From a bacterium (GTDB lineage Bacteria > UBP6 > UBA1177): DNA of 64,000 nucleotides. Below are positions 19,101-26,528 of this stretch, piece by piece; position 1 is the stretch's first letter; every line of letters begins with the position of its first letter. The DNA lies in contig JAEESW010000002.1 in assembly GCA_016290135.1 (NCBI GenBank), positions 10,001-74,000 on the forward strand, given 5' to 3'. The notes beneath the pieces are model-generated. The model did no database searches. It worked only from the letters and a program-made list of their open reading frames with translations, and was not told the DNA's origin. Both the position numbers and the translations under genes were made by a program.

Positions 19101-21044
19101 CGAATCGTCACCTTTGCCTTTCGGAGATACGACCGCGAGAACCGGATTGGTCGTACTTACCGTGACAGGATCAAGAGTGGTTGATGAAATATTGCCGGTG
19201 CAGTCTTTTACTTCGACTTTGAGAGTGTGCTTCGCCTCACTGAGTTCGATATCTTTAAAAACGACCGAAGCGCCTGCATTTGACTGCGTCGCAAGGACTT
19301 TATTCGGAGTTCCGCTGCCGCCGTTGGTATATAAAGTGACAGTTCTGTTTCCGTCTCCCGTGACATTCGCCGCATCGCTGACACTGATGCTGACCGTTAC
19401 CGGATTCTGCACCGCATTGACGGTCGAAACGATCTCCTCACCGTTTTTCCCGACAACGGAAACCGCATCAATAGAAGGCGAATTGACATCGAAAGTTATA
19501 GTACGGTTGCCTGAATCGACCGTTTTGTCGTTGAGAGTATCGTAAAGCACCGCGCGGAAGACCCTGGGAGAGCAGGAATCAGCAAGCGTTGGGTCTACAA
19601 AAGAAAGCGATTCGGCTCCGAATCTGCCTGTTTTGAGAGAGGTGATCACCGTATCTACTTCAAAAAGCTCTACTTCAAGCCCGGGAATCGAATCAGTGAT
19701 ATTGAAAGTCGCAAAAATCCCAGAGGAAAAAGTGCTCTGAGAAAAGATTTTGTTGTCCAACGGGAACGCCCACGCAATCTCCGGACTTTCAGTCACGACA
19801 ATGATCTTCTGGATATATTCGGCATCCGGAATATCTTCAGACTTGCCGCCGACAACGACTTTCACAGTGTTTTCACCTTTATTGAGCACAAGTCCGCTCA
19901 TCATTATGAAACCGTTTTCGACACCACTCTCGGTAAGTGTTCCCTCCCAGACAGGCGACCACTCTTCGCCGTTTTTTGTATAAACATTGAATTTTGCACC
20001 TGCAGCAGTGTTTGCAAAACCGACTTTGAAACAGACGCCGTAAGCATCTTCACCGTGAATAGCATTCTGCGTCGTTCCGACATAGATCTTACCGTCTTTG
20101 ACTACTGCGCCGTAGTTGTTCGCCTTGCAGGTATCGGCATCACCGTTTCCCAGTTTGTCGCTATTCCACGGAGCGAGGATCTCGATATTCGCGATCGAAA
20201 AATCGATTTTCCACGAAAAAGAAACCACGTCGGATTCAGTTCCGCCGACATTTACGGCCTTGAGAGAAAACTGATGGTCTCCTTCAGTAAGATTTTCGTA
20301 AACTTTCGGCGAGGTGCAGTTTTCCCACTCGTTCGCATCGATCTTGCAGCGGAAAGCCGCCTCTTCGATATCGGATTCGAATGTGAATTCAGCCGTAGCG
20401 ACCGATGAAACAGCCTGCGGATGCGAAGTTATCTCTGCAACCGGCTTCGCTTCTTTCGGTCCGGTATCACTGTCGCTGTCATCTACCGGATTATCGCTGT
20501 CGCTGTCAGCATCGTCATCAGCAGGCTCAGTGTCGTCGTCATCATCGGGTGTCGTATCACTGTCGTCTTCCGGTTCAGGATCGGAATCGCAGGTCAGAGT
20601 TATTTCAGCCTTAACATAAGGATTCAGGAGCAAAAAAGCTGAAAGTTTATACTCACCTTTTTCAGAAAGATCGATCTCGAAAGCGGCTGTCTGTTCCGAA
20701 AGGAGACTCTTCAAAGTTTCCATATTCTTCCCTTTAGCTACAGAAAGAACGATATCCATTCCGTCATGAAGTTTTTCGGAAACTTCGCCGAGAGCGACTT
20801 CCACCGTGACTTTTCCGCAGAGATGCGCTCCGTCTTCAGGTGAAGTTATCGCGATCTTATAATCATCTTCCTCAAAACCTGTGCATTTTCCTTTATCCTT
20901 GCCTTCTTCCATCGAACAGTATGAACCATATCCGCACTCTTTGTCTTCAACGCATTTTTTACTGTTTCCTCCGCTGCACGAAACAAGGATAAAAATCAGA
21001 AACAATACGGAAAAGAGTGTTGAAAATCTCCGTTTTGAACTCAT
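16146..21044 (-). CDS. Giant surface lipoprotein with Ig-like region and FG-GAP repeats
   Basis: About 1632 residues from the ATG at 21044 (GAGGTG upstream; the TTG and ATG further upstream overlap the pqqD-like stop). It has a lipoprotein signal with lipobox LVSC (Cys23), a short Cys-rich segment, a ~45-residue Asp/Glu/Ser linker, then a long all-beta region of repeated Ig/cadherin-like units (about 200-1280). The C-terminal ~300 residues contain at least five Ca2+-binding FG-GAP/VCBS-type repeats (DVDNDGFEDY, DFNGDGFKDF, DFDGDGCDDI, DLNDDGKTDF, DFNGDGITDF, DLNGDGADDL). FG-GAP propellers occur in adhesins and secreted surface proteins. It lies inside the PqqD-peptide-kinase operon, which is odd for such a protein. 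The function is unknown; surface adhesion or substrate of the system are both possible. Confidence 0.88.
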   Translation of the reverse strand: MSSKRRFSTLFSVLFLIFILVSCSGGNSKKCVEDKECGYGSYCSMEEGKDKGKCTGFEEDDYKIAITSPEDGAHLCGKVTVEVALGEVSEKLHDGMDIVLSVAKGKNMETLKSLLSEQTAAFEIDLSEKGEYKLSAFLLLNPYVKAEITLTCDSDPEPEDDSDTTPDDDDDTEPADDDADSDSDNPVDDSDSDTGPKEAKPVAEITSHPQAVSSVATAEFTFESDIEEAAFRCKIDANEWENCTSPKVYENLTEGDHQFSLKAVNVGGTESDVVSFSWKIDFSIANIEILAPWNSDKLGNGDADTCKANNYGAVVKDGKIYVGTTQNAIHGEDAYGVCFKVGFANTAAGAKFNVYTKNGEEWSPVWEGTLTESGVENGFIMMSGLVLNKGENTVKVVVGGKSEDIPDAEYIQKIIVVTESPEIAWAFPLDNKIFSQSTFSSGIFATFNITDSIPGLEVELFEVDTVITSLKTGRFGAESLSFVDPTLADSCSPRVFRAVLYDTLNDKTVDSGNRTITFDVNSPSIDAVSVVGKNGEEIVSTVNAVQNPVTVSISVSDAANVTGDGNRTVTLYTNGGSGTPNKVLATQSNAGASVVFKDIELSEAKHTLKVEVKDCTGNISSTTLDPVTVSTTNPVLAVVSPKGKGDDSRWLVMSDVEHLEGASVAEFAHSLNGVKMKIVSDKILSEIVEVSHVFGSVEIVITDLATLSDDRQNIVVNLPDLIDGRHQFIVKVLDFAGNPGKIGGGDEEYYEVDITAPMINSLAFDTENYPVKMTIDLSNAAPETSYTLVATKGESVKTWHGVITENGVFEKTLQLSKGEWSADLTLTDDHGNVTASVGNTFEVTHDVPEITLKKADGVTVMNVTHEAKPVWFGPAELENCAESSCKAAVRIYAAQGTEVGYEIGSVSNTVTIGAAGYETVGLPLNLVAVSELSITSGLYSETYYLAATDRTPGVYVASPKICPKSAEYCSIYELTDDPSTEETELAELGFGYDDDLTPGDGILNFKAGSAIKFTVQNSVTGGFMEIENAPAGFEYAKVSLVKMQGDAIPENYYSADFSNLAVPDTNMNGQTDYDLVFVLKTESGFVQRYSVPLHVDLALPEPVTAAASASTADALLGKLNFAWDPLAAKPYAYEVRYQSYDEGTCSIVDEFDSATVPLTEFAGKITKPLDTQMSYNFFVNAVTNAAGTLTADIHKNGNSYCAAVVAVNAVLADDGRVMAKNFGEVNAGSVKDFGTLKMEWTNIYENSSGYHNFRLKIIGDVDNDGFEDYAISNRYKSDSGIDNQYNGFVDIYSGAGHTLIKSFRGTIGSTEMVGQDISSKADFNGDGFKDFAYTNYKGNVFVFFGTEDGIDFEGTPFSFRAKDASNQANRGLATGDFDGDGCDDILITAPSKNVGDFSKAGEVYVYLGCKEGGFVGEEPDLTFTGNATDAKVGNSGMMDVGDLNDDGKTDFVLGSDNALYILYGGTSEGSLTPKFKSLSSPGLYMSKGDFNGDGITDFVYNYDTDEKSETRIYYGSISGINSKPDMTINDFSAIYDNYGFTPSSNVVAVATEAKDLNGDGADDLVITSSTGVLIYYTYTDGATGAKQLRTQPSVFEVFSYQTGSNPKLMMLDDAIIYCNNAKAAGNCERLDF

Positions 21045-21058
21045 ACCACACCTCAGCA

Positions 21059-21346
21059 TCAAATTATTTCCACAAGTTGTTTTTCCAAAAATTTCTCAAC
21101 GATTTCAATGACATCATTTTCGATCACGGAAAATTCGTCAAGAGTTTCGACTTCGAAACGGGCCGCAAAAAGTACGATGATCTCCTTGACAGTGCGCTTC
21201 CCGTCAATAAGCGACCAGAGCTCGGCCGCGGATTCATTCAAAGTCACCACTTTGTCCGATTCCGGAGAAACTGCGACAAGAGTGCCGTCAAAAGAGCGCC
21301 GGCAAGCGACGTCGTCCTTGATTTTTAAAACTTTGTCCTTTTCCAT
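21059..21346 (-). CDS. PqqD-family protein (RiPP recognition element-like)
   Basis: 95 residues from the ATG at 21346, chosen because GGAG lies 5-8 nt upstream. It shows the PqqD pattern: an N-terminal beta region with VACRRSFDGTLVAVSPESDKVVTLNESAAELWSL (read in parts), then IDGKRTVKEI and a helical C-terminus. PqqD-like domains bind leader peptides of ribosomally made, modified peptides and present them to tailoring enzymes. It is first in an operon with a giant lipoprotein, a 37-residue peptide and an HprK-like protein. No radical-SAM enzyme, protease or transporter accompanies it here. Confidence 0.85.
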   Translation of the reverse strand: MEKDKVLKIKDDVACRRSFDGTLVAVSPESDKVVTLNESAAELWSLIDGKRTVKEIIVLFAARFEVETLDEFSVIENDVIEIVEKFLEKQLVEII

Positions 21347-21373
21347 CGTATCTCCATAAACCAAAAACATTAT

Positions 21374-21401
21374 ATTTTAATAACAATTAAGTTTTTAGCA
21401 A
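21374..21401 (-). promoter_or_regulatory. Promoter of the PqqD-like operon
   Basis: Minus-strand TTGCTA (21396-21401) and TAAAAT (21374-21379) with a 16-bp spacer, placing the start about 20 nt upstream of the PqqD-like start codon. It is divergent from the promoter at 21420-21447, with only 18 bp between the two -35 boxes. Confidence 0.6.
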
Positions 21402-21419
21402 AAAAACCGTTCTTTTTCT

Positions 21420-21447
21420 TTGATTTCAGTATTTTTTTATATATAAG
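21420..21447 (+). promoter_or_regulatory. Promoter of the DUF1566 lipoprotein pair
   Basis: TTGATT (21420-21425) and TATAAG (21442-21447), 16-bp spacer, about 37 bp before the ATG at 21485. Divergent from the PqqD-like operon promoter, so the two units may share control. Confidence 0.6.
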
Positions 21448-21484
21448 CCCGAAATCGGAGATAGTTTTTGTGACGGAGGCACTT

Positions 21485-22453
21485 ATGAAAAAATTTAAAC
21501 TGCTTTTCATTCTGGTTTTATCGGTTTTTTTTGCTTTTTCATGCTCTCACAACGATGACGAGGAGGAACTTGCGGACACCGACAGCAGCGCAGTACAGGA
21601 CGCTGACAACAGTACAGACACTGTGCCCGACGAAACCACAAACGACGATGACAAAACCGATACCGCATCTGAAAACAACGATGCCGACACATCGGATACC
21701 GGTATAACGGATAACGACATAACGGAAAATGCCGATGATCCCGACACAACGCCTGATTCAGGCGATCCACAGCCTGACGGAGAAAACACCGATCCTACCG
21801 AAGACTCCGATGAAGCGGCTGATGATTCCTATTCAGACTCCGACACTTCTGACAACGATACAACGGACAGTGACGATGACAGCGACACGGATTCCGGCGA
21901 TTCCCAGCCTGACGATGACGGAGACACTTCAGCTCCGGAACAGCCGTCTTTTCCTGAATGCAGCCCGGCAAGCGCGAAACCGTGCATAGATTCAGCGACC
22001 GGACTTATATGGTCTTCGGCGACCTCTCAGAACAAGAAATGGGCTGAAGCAGGAAGCCACTGCAACGGCTTGACTGAAGGCGGCTTTGAAGACTGGAGAA
22101 TGCCGACGATCAGCGAACTCAGAACGCTTGTCCGCAACTGCCAGAAGACTGCTGCCGGCGGCGCCTGCAACGTTACCGACGAATGCACAGCCTCCTACTC
22201 CACCGCAAACCCGAAGTGCTATGACATAAATTTGTGCACGAGCACGACGAACGCTCTCGGGATCGAGAGATGCGGAGACAAAACCGACGGCTCGTACAGC
22301 CTTCTCGGAGACGCCTCGGTCTATCTCTGGTCTTCATCAGTTCCAGACGAAGATCACGACAAGGCATGGTATATCTACTTCAAGAATACCAATATCTTAA
22401 ACCAGAAAAAAACTTTGACCGGAATGGTCCGCTGCGTCCGCAAGATCAAATAA
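21485..22453 (+). CDS. Lipoprotein with acidic linker and one DUF1566 domain
   Basis: 322 residues. A lipoprotein signal with lipobox AFSC (Cys20) is followed by ~130 residues of almost pure Asp/Ser/Thr/Glu/Pro linker. A single DUF1566 (Lcl C-terminal) domain follows (about 160-322), recognised by CIDSATGLIWSS, EDWRMPTISELRTLVRNC, YLWSSS and the terminal MVRCVRKIK. The ATG at 21485 follows GGAGG. DUF1566 is common on bacterial surface proteins and in Legionella Lcl adhesin; its ligand is unknown here. Six Cys in the domain suggest disulfides. First of two co-directional paralogues. Confidence 0.85.
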   Translation: MKKFKLLFILVLSVFFAFSCSHNDDEEELADTDSSAVQDADNSTDTVPDETTNDDDKTDTASENNDADTSDTGITDNDITENADDPDTTPDSGDPQPDGENTDPTEDSDEAADDSYSDSDTSDNDTTDSDDDSDTDSGDSQPDDDGDTSAPEQPSFPECSPASAKPCIDSATGLIWSSATSQNKKWAEAGSHCNGLTEGGFEDWRMPTISELRTLVRNCQKTAAGGACNVTDECTASYSTANPKCYDINLCTSTTNALGIERCGDKTDGSYSLLGDASVYLWSSSVPDEDHDKAWYIYFKNTNILNQKKTLTGMVRCVRKIK

Positions 22454-22474
22454 CCGCAATTTTTGGAGATAAAA

Positions 22475-23776
22475 ATGAAAAAAAGTTTGTTGATCTTCAC
22501 CTTGATCTTATCGGTATTTCTTCTCTTTTCCTGTTCCAGCAACGATGACGGGGAAGAACTGACTGACACAGACAGCGACACATCGCAGGACGCTGACAAC
22601 AGCATTGACACTCTTCCCGACGAAACATCAAACGACGAGGACAAAAACGATACCGCACCGGAACAGGACGATCCGGACGATATCGAAATATCCGATATTG
22701 ACACATCGGAAAATGATCCTGATGATTCCGACGATCCCGACACATCGGATGCAGACACATCGGAAAATGATCCCGACCCTACAGATCCGATCGATGATCC
22801 CGACACGACTGACGATGAAGATACCGGCATCGTGATACCCGACATCCCCGTCGTTTTCGGCAACATCTGCACCGGCCAGACCAAATGCTACAGCGAAACA
22901 GCCGAGATCACCTGCCCGGATGAAGGCGAAGCGTTCTTCGGCCAGGATGCGCAGTATGCAAAAAAAGGAACATGCATCCCGCAGAAATTCACGGTCAAAG
23001 GAAGCGGGGAAGAAAAGATCGTTTTTGACGAGAACCTCAAGCTTGAATGGCAGCAGAAAATCACAAAAAATGTCGATTGGCAGCAGGCTTCGGAAGAGTG
23101 CGCAAAAGAATACGCCGGAAGTTACGGCTGGCGTCTTCCGACACCGAAGGAGCTCCTTTCGATCGTTGACAACGGCAGATACGATCCAGCGATAAATACA
23201 GATCTTTTCCCCGGCACAACCGACGAATGGTTCTGGACTTCCGCCGATTTCGCCTCAACTGCAGATGCAGATCAGAACAAAGCGTGGTTCGTCCGCTTCG
23301 ACAGAGGATTTTTAAGCCACAAAGTCAAGACTGAAAGCGAAAATATGCATGTCCGCTGCGTCCGCGGCACGCCTCTGCCTGACGGACAGTTTGAAACCGA
23401 AAAGATCGGCGAAGACGAAATAGTCAAAGATTCAGTCACCGGTCTTGTCTGGCAGAAGACCTATAAAGACAGCGTGAAAACTTTCGCAGACGCCCTTTCC
23501 ACCTGTGAAAACCTTGAATACGCAGGAAAAAGCGACTGGAGGCTTCCCAACAAAAACGAACTTGCCTCACTCGCAAACTACGGCAAATACCGCCCAGCTT
23601 CAGACTTTCCCGGAATGCCGAACCGTTCTTTCCGCACATCCTCAAGTGATGCGAAAAAGAGTCCGACCTCCGATGACTGGAAAAACGCATGGTATGTCAC
23701 CTTCTATGACGGCATCGTAAATTTCGGCGGCAAATCCAATTCAGATATCGTCCGCTGCGTCCGCAGAGGCGAATAA
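22475..23776 (+). CDS. Lipoprotein with acidic linker and two DUF1566 domains
   Basis: 433 residues. Signal with lipobox LFSC (Cys20), then a ~100-residue acidic linker closely similar to that of the gene upstream (shared DTDS..QDADNS.DT.PDET), showing recent duplication. Two DUF1566 domains follow: residues ~185-305 (ASEECAKEYAGSYGWRLPTPKELLS ... VRCVRGT, read in parts) and ~310-433 (GKSDWRLPNKNELASL ... VRCVRRGE). The first ATG with a GGAG site is at 22475. Likely co-transcribed with the gene 21 bp upstream. Confidence 0.85.
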   Translation: MKKSLLIFTLILSVFLLFSCSSNDDGEELTDTDSDTSQDADNSIDTLPDETSNDEDKNDTAPEQDDPDDIEISDIDTSENDPDDSDDPDTSDADTSENDPDPTDPIDDPDTTDDEDTGIVIPDIPVVFGNICTGQTKCYSETAEITCPDEGEAFFGQDAQYAKKGTCIPQKFTVKGSGEEKIVFDENLKLEWQQKITKNVDWQQASEECAKEYAGSYGWRLPTPKELLSIVDNGRYDPAINTDLFPGTTDEWFWTSADFASTADADQNKAWFVRFDRGFLSHKVKTESENMHVRCVRGTPLPDGQFETEKIGEDEIVKDSVTGLVWQKTYKDSVKTFADALSTCENLEYAGKSDWRLPNKNELASLANYGKYRPASDFPGMPNRSFRTSSSDAKKSPTSDDWKNAWYVTFYDGIVNFGGKSNSDIVRCVRRGE

Positions 23777-23796
23777 ACCGACATGTTTCCCCGTAG

Positions 23797-23816
23797 AGAC
23801 GTGACCTGACACGTCT
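23797..23816. repeat. REP-like palindrome, copy 1
   Basis: AGACGTGACCTGACACGTCT: 7-bp arms AGACGTG/CACGTCT around a 6-bp centre, flanked by GTAG on one side and TTAC on the other. It overlaps the last base of the stop codon of the RAYT gene. An inverted copy lies at 24598-24617 on the far side of the gene, and a third, full copy lies inside it. Confidence 0.8.
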
Positions 23817-24475
23817 TACAAATTTATGTAAAAACAATCTTCTTCCCATTTTCTCACGTTGTTCTCTATATATTCTGTGATAAGATCCATTTCTTTCTGA
23901 TTTCTGATGATGTGATCGTGGAAACGGGTTTGCCATGCAAATTCAATTTCATGCTGGTTTGCAAACCTTTTTATTGACTGTTTGAACTGGCATATCACGT
24001 TGGATAACCACGATTGTCCTTGCACCGCACATTCAATGGGTGTAGAGACGTGACCTGACACGTCTCCTCTGTGACCTGACACGTCTCCTCCGTGACCTGA
24101 CACGTCTCCTCCGTGACCTGACACGTCTCCTATTTTCTGGATGTTATCATTTCCTACAACAGGAACATCCCGTTTTTTGTGCGGTATCTTGCTGCTGTCA
24201 ATAGACAGAATAAGGTGAATATGATTTGGCATTATCGTCCATAACATGATTTCGGCATATAAATAATGTTCGTTGATTGTCTGCAACTGCTGTTTTGCGT
24301 ATTCTCCTATCGGGGACAAAATCATTTCACGGTTTTGAATTGTTCCGAAAAAATATTCCCGATTTTTTGTGCAAATGGTCACAAAATAAAAACCGTCGTC
24401 GTAATCGTGCCATTTTGCCCGTGCCGAATCTATGCGGTATTTGTTTTTGAATTTATCACAATCCATTGTAAACAT
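23816..24475 (-). CDS. REP-associated tyrosine transposase (RAYT, Y1 family)
   Basis: 219-residue single-domain Y1 transposase. The HUH motif HIH is at 85-87 (MPNHIHLI) and the catalytic Tyr is probably Tyr202 in EYIENNVRKW; WQTRFHDHII precedes it, as in the RAYT group. RAYTs cut and join single-stranded REP palindromes. The gene is bracketed by inverted copies of a 20-bp REP-like palindrome. Residues ~115-142 are a GGDVSGH heptad repeat encoded by 21-bp tandem REP-derived units, between the HUH and Tyr motifs. No clear ribosome-binding site is seen at the first ATG. It appears intact, but activity cannot be judged from sequence. Confidence 0.88.
   Translation of the reverse strand: MFTMDCDKFKNKYRIDSARAKWHDYDDGFYFVTICTKNREYFFGTIQNREMILSPIGEYAKQQLQTINEHYLYAEIMLWTIMPNHIHLILSIDSSKIPHKKRDVPVVGNDNIQKIGDVSGHGGDVSGHGGDVSGHRGDVSGHVSTPIECAVQGQSWLSNVICQFKQSIKRFANQHEIEFAWQTRFHDHIIRNQKEMDLITEYIENNVRKWEEDCFYINL
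24046..24065. repeat. REP-like palindrome inside the RAYT gene, copy 2
   Basis: A full 20-bp copy, AGACGTGACCTGACACGTCT, in the same orientation as copy 1 and with the same GTAG flank. It is translated as part of the RAYT protein and forms the first member of the tandem array that continues to 24131. Confidence 0.85.
24050..24131. repeat. 21-bp tandem repeat (REP half-site) within RAYT
   Basis: Nearly four tandem copies of GTGACCTGACACGTCTCCTCC (read as 20+1 bases), the REP half-site plus CCTCC. The unit length is a multiple of three and keeps the frame open, giving the GGDVSGH heptad. Copies 2 and 3 are identical; copy 1 differs by one base and copy 4 is cut short. There are no spacers, so it is not a CRISPR. 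Confidence 0.9.
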
Positions 24476-24507
24476 TACACATTACCGCGCAACGTTAAAA
24501 TCGGAAT

Positions 24508-24535
24508 ATTTTAATTTAATTTTCAATTAAATCAA
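24508..24535 (-). promoter_or_regulatory. Possible RAYT promoter
   Basis: Minus-strand TTGATT (24530-24535) and TAAAAT (24508-24513) with a 16-bp spacer, 33 bp before the first ATG, in a very AT-rich stretch. Confidence 0.5.
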
Positions 24536-24597
24536 TGTCAAAATTAGATTTATTTTATTAGATTGATTGAGAGGAACGTTTTTTGAGACGTTTATTG

Positions 24598-24617
24598 AGA
24601 CGTGTCAGGTCACGTCT
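24598..24617. repeat. REP-like palindrome, copy 3 (inverted)
   Basis: AGACGTGTCAGGTCACGTCT, the exact reverse complement of copy 1, followed by CTAC. Just upstream, at 24573-24600, two partial GAGACGTTT units lie in tandem. Together with copy 1 it brackets the RAYT gene as an inverted pair. Confidence 0.85.
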
Positions 24618-24653
24618 CTACATAGGAAATGCGCAAAATGCGGTCTGCAAGGC

Positions 24654-25193
24654 CTACCTCACACAACGGACATTGCTGTAGTCAGCCTTATAGTAGTAGC
24701 TCACGTATCCGTAGTAGAAAATCACGATCCATGCGTCATCTGTATCATCTGACCGAGGAGAGGAAGACCAAAGATAAACAGTGTCGTCATCTCCAAGTTT
24801 GCTGTAATATCCGCCGTTGTTTTCCATATAACTGCAATAACAACTGCTGCTATAGCAGGATGAAGAAAGACAACTCGGATCCTGAACAGCACATGAACCG
24901 CCTGTCTGGGAACCGGCACAGTTTTTGATAAGCGTCCTTAACTCGTTTATATTCGGTAAATGCCAGTCCGAATAGCCGCCTTCCGTCAGATTGTCACAAT
25001 ACGAAACTGCGTTGCTCCAAGTATAGCCGCTTGACGACCTTGCCGACCAGATGAGTCCGCTTGATGAATCTTTGCACGGTGTGCCTGACGACGCGCTGCA
25101 TTCCGGAAACTGAGCATCGTCCGTATCGCCGCCGCAGCCGATGACAAAAATCAAAGCTGCAAAAACAGCAAAACATGCACAAAATCTTTTCAT
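24654..25193 (-). CDS. Small DUF1566 lipoprotein
   Basis: 179 residues. Start at 25193 has GGAGG upstream; lipobox VIGC (Cys20). There is almost no linker: a DUF1566 domain follows directly (CKDSSSGLIWSA, YSDWHLPNINELRTLIKNC, YLWSSSPRSDDTDDAW, NVRCVR at the end). A Ser/Tyr/Cys-rich insertion near residues 120-135 contains several closely spaced Cys. The shortest DUF1566 member in the window, and probably the clearest view of one isolated domain. It has its own promoter. Confidence 0.85.
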   Translation of the reverse strand: MKRFCACFAVFAALIFVIGCGGDTDDAQFPECSASSGTPCKDSSSGLIWSARSSSGYTWSNAVSYCDNLTEGGYSDWHLPNINELRTLIKNCAGSQTGGSCAVQDPSCLSSSCYSSSCYCSYMENNGGYYSKLGDDDTVYLWSSSPRSDDTDDAWIVIFYYGYVSYYYKADYSNVRCVR

Positions 25194-25242
25194 TTTTTCC
25201 TCCAGCATCAAAACAAGTTAGTTTTTAAACAAAAAACGCAGT

Positions 25243-25270
25243 ATTGTAGACAGCATGACAGCAAAGGCAA
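25243..25270 (-). promoter_or_regulatory. Promoter of the small DUF1566 lipoprotein
   Basis: Minus-strand TTGCCT (25265-25270) and TACAAT (25243-25248), 16-bp spacer, 50 bp before the start codon. Confidence 0.65.
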
Positions 25271-25297
25271 GCTTTTGTTTCAGGAATAGAACAACCT

Positions 25298-25358
25298 GCG
25301 GGCGAGCCTCCCGCGCTCCGGCAACAATTCAGCACGCGGACCGCGTGTGCTCCGGCAA
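25298..25358. repeat. Twin hairpins, each followed by GCTCCGGCAA
   Basis: GCGGG...CCCGC (25298-25314) and CACGCGG-A-CCGCGTG (25333-25347) are each followed, directly or after one base, by the 10-bp direct repeat GCTCCGGCAA (25315-25324 and 25349-25358). The unit abuts the stop codon of the Fic gene. It may be a second REP-like family or a terminator for Fic; there is no T-run. Confidence 0.55.
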
Positions 25359-26501
25359 TCATACCCCTTTTCTGAGAATCTTCAGATAGTCTTCGTAGGA
25401 ATAGATCCTTGATTTGCCCGATTTCGATGTCTGTTTAAGGATCCCGTTTTCGCAGAAAAGTGAGATGTAGTTCGCCGCGGTGTTGTAGGAATAGTTAAGT
25501 GCGACTGCGGTTTTCTTTGTTTCAATGATAGGATTCTGCTCGAGATAATGCAGAAATTCAAGCGTTTTCCCGCTATTTCGCTGTGTTTCAGCGAGAAGTT
25601 TTTCGTTTTTATAGTGCAGTGCCGTTAAAATATCGATCGTTTCAGTCGCGTCGGATGCTGTTTCGGCAACTCCGCGCAGAAAAAATTTGATCCACTGCTC
25701 ATAATTTCCGGTCCGCCTGACTTCCGCCATTCTGTCGTAGTATTCGATCCTGTTCGATTTCAGGTAGTACGAAAGATACAAAATCGGGGATGAGACCGCC
25801 TGATTCTGCATGAGGAAAAGGGTGACGAGAAGTCTTCCGACCCTGCCGTTGCCGTCCAGAAACGGATGAATCGTTTCAAACTGATAGTGCAGAAGCGCCG
25901 CTTTGACAAAGAGATCCATCCCCTCTTCGGCATTCATGAATTTTTCAAAATCGGAGATACATTCTTTCATGTCAGAAGGATTCGGCGGAATGTATCTTGC
26001 GTTTTTCAGTGTGCTGCCGGCTCCACCGATCCAGTTTTGCGAAACACGGAATTCGCCGGGAGTTTTGTCGCATCCGCGGACGCTTTTCATAAGCACCGCG
26101 TGAGTTTCGCGTATCAGCCTGTTGCAAAGCGGAAGTTCCGCCAATCTCCGCGTCGAGAAATTTATCGCTCTGACATAGTTCACTACATCGGAAACATCGG
26201 CGTTGGCATTCTCATCAGCTTCGGGATAAAGCACATCATCGAGAGTACACTGCGTCCCTTCGATCTGCGACGACAAAACCGCCTCTTTTCTCACATACAT
26301 CGAAATAAAGAGGTCTTTGTTGGGTATCCTGTTTGAAACACTGTTTAAAGCCGCGACTTTTTCATGCGCATCGATAATGAGAGACATCATTTCCGGATCG
26401 ATTTCTATCGCCGGATCCGGCGGCAGCGGCTGAGGATAAAACGAATAGTAGGCACTTTCGCCGCTGAAATTTTTAACTGTTTTTCCTGCCCTGTTTTCCA
26501 T
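25359..26501 (-). CDS. Fic-family protein (AMP transferase-like), class II
   Basis: 380 residues. The Fic core motif HPFLDGNGRVGR is complete at about 212-223, including the catalytic His and the phosphate-binding Gly/Arg. The inhibitory helix motif, Ser77-x3-Glu81-Gly82 (SSQIEG), lies N-terminal, which makes it a class II, self-inhibited Fic protein. A C-terminal winged-helix-like region follows (roughly 300-375). Fic proteins usually transfer AMP to a target Tyr/Ser/Thr. No antitoxin gene is adjacent, in keeping with the built-in inhibitory motif. It starts after AAGGAGG and has its own promoter with repeated sequences around it. Confidence 0.9.
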   Translation of the reverse strand: MENRAGKTVKNFSGESAYYSFYPQPLPPDPAIEIDPEMMSLIIDAHEKVAALNSVSNRIPNKDLFISMYVRKEAVLSSQIEGTQCTLDDVLYPEADENANADVSDVVNYVRAINFSTRRLAELPLCNRLIRETHAVLMKSVRGCDKTPGEFRVSQNWIGGAGSTLKNARYIPPNPSDMKECISDFEKFMNAEEGMDLFVKAALLHYQFETIHPFLDGNGRVGRLLVTLFLMQNQAVSSPILYLSYYLKSNRIEYYDRMAEVRRTGNYEQWIKFFLRGVAETASDATETIDILTALHYKNEKLLAETQRNSGKTLEFLHYLEQNPIIETKKTAVALNYSYNTAANYISLFCENGILKQTSKSGKSRIYSYEDYLKILRKGV

Positions 26502-26528
26502 GAGAAACCTCCTTGAGTTTTCCGCTCT

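Noticed and set aside
24046-24131. Short direct repeats resembling a CRISPR array
   Set aside because: The 21-bp units are back to back with no spacers, lie in the frame of the RAYT gene and match REP half-sites. No cas gene is present.
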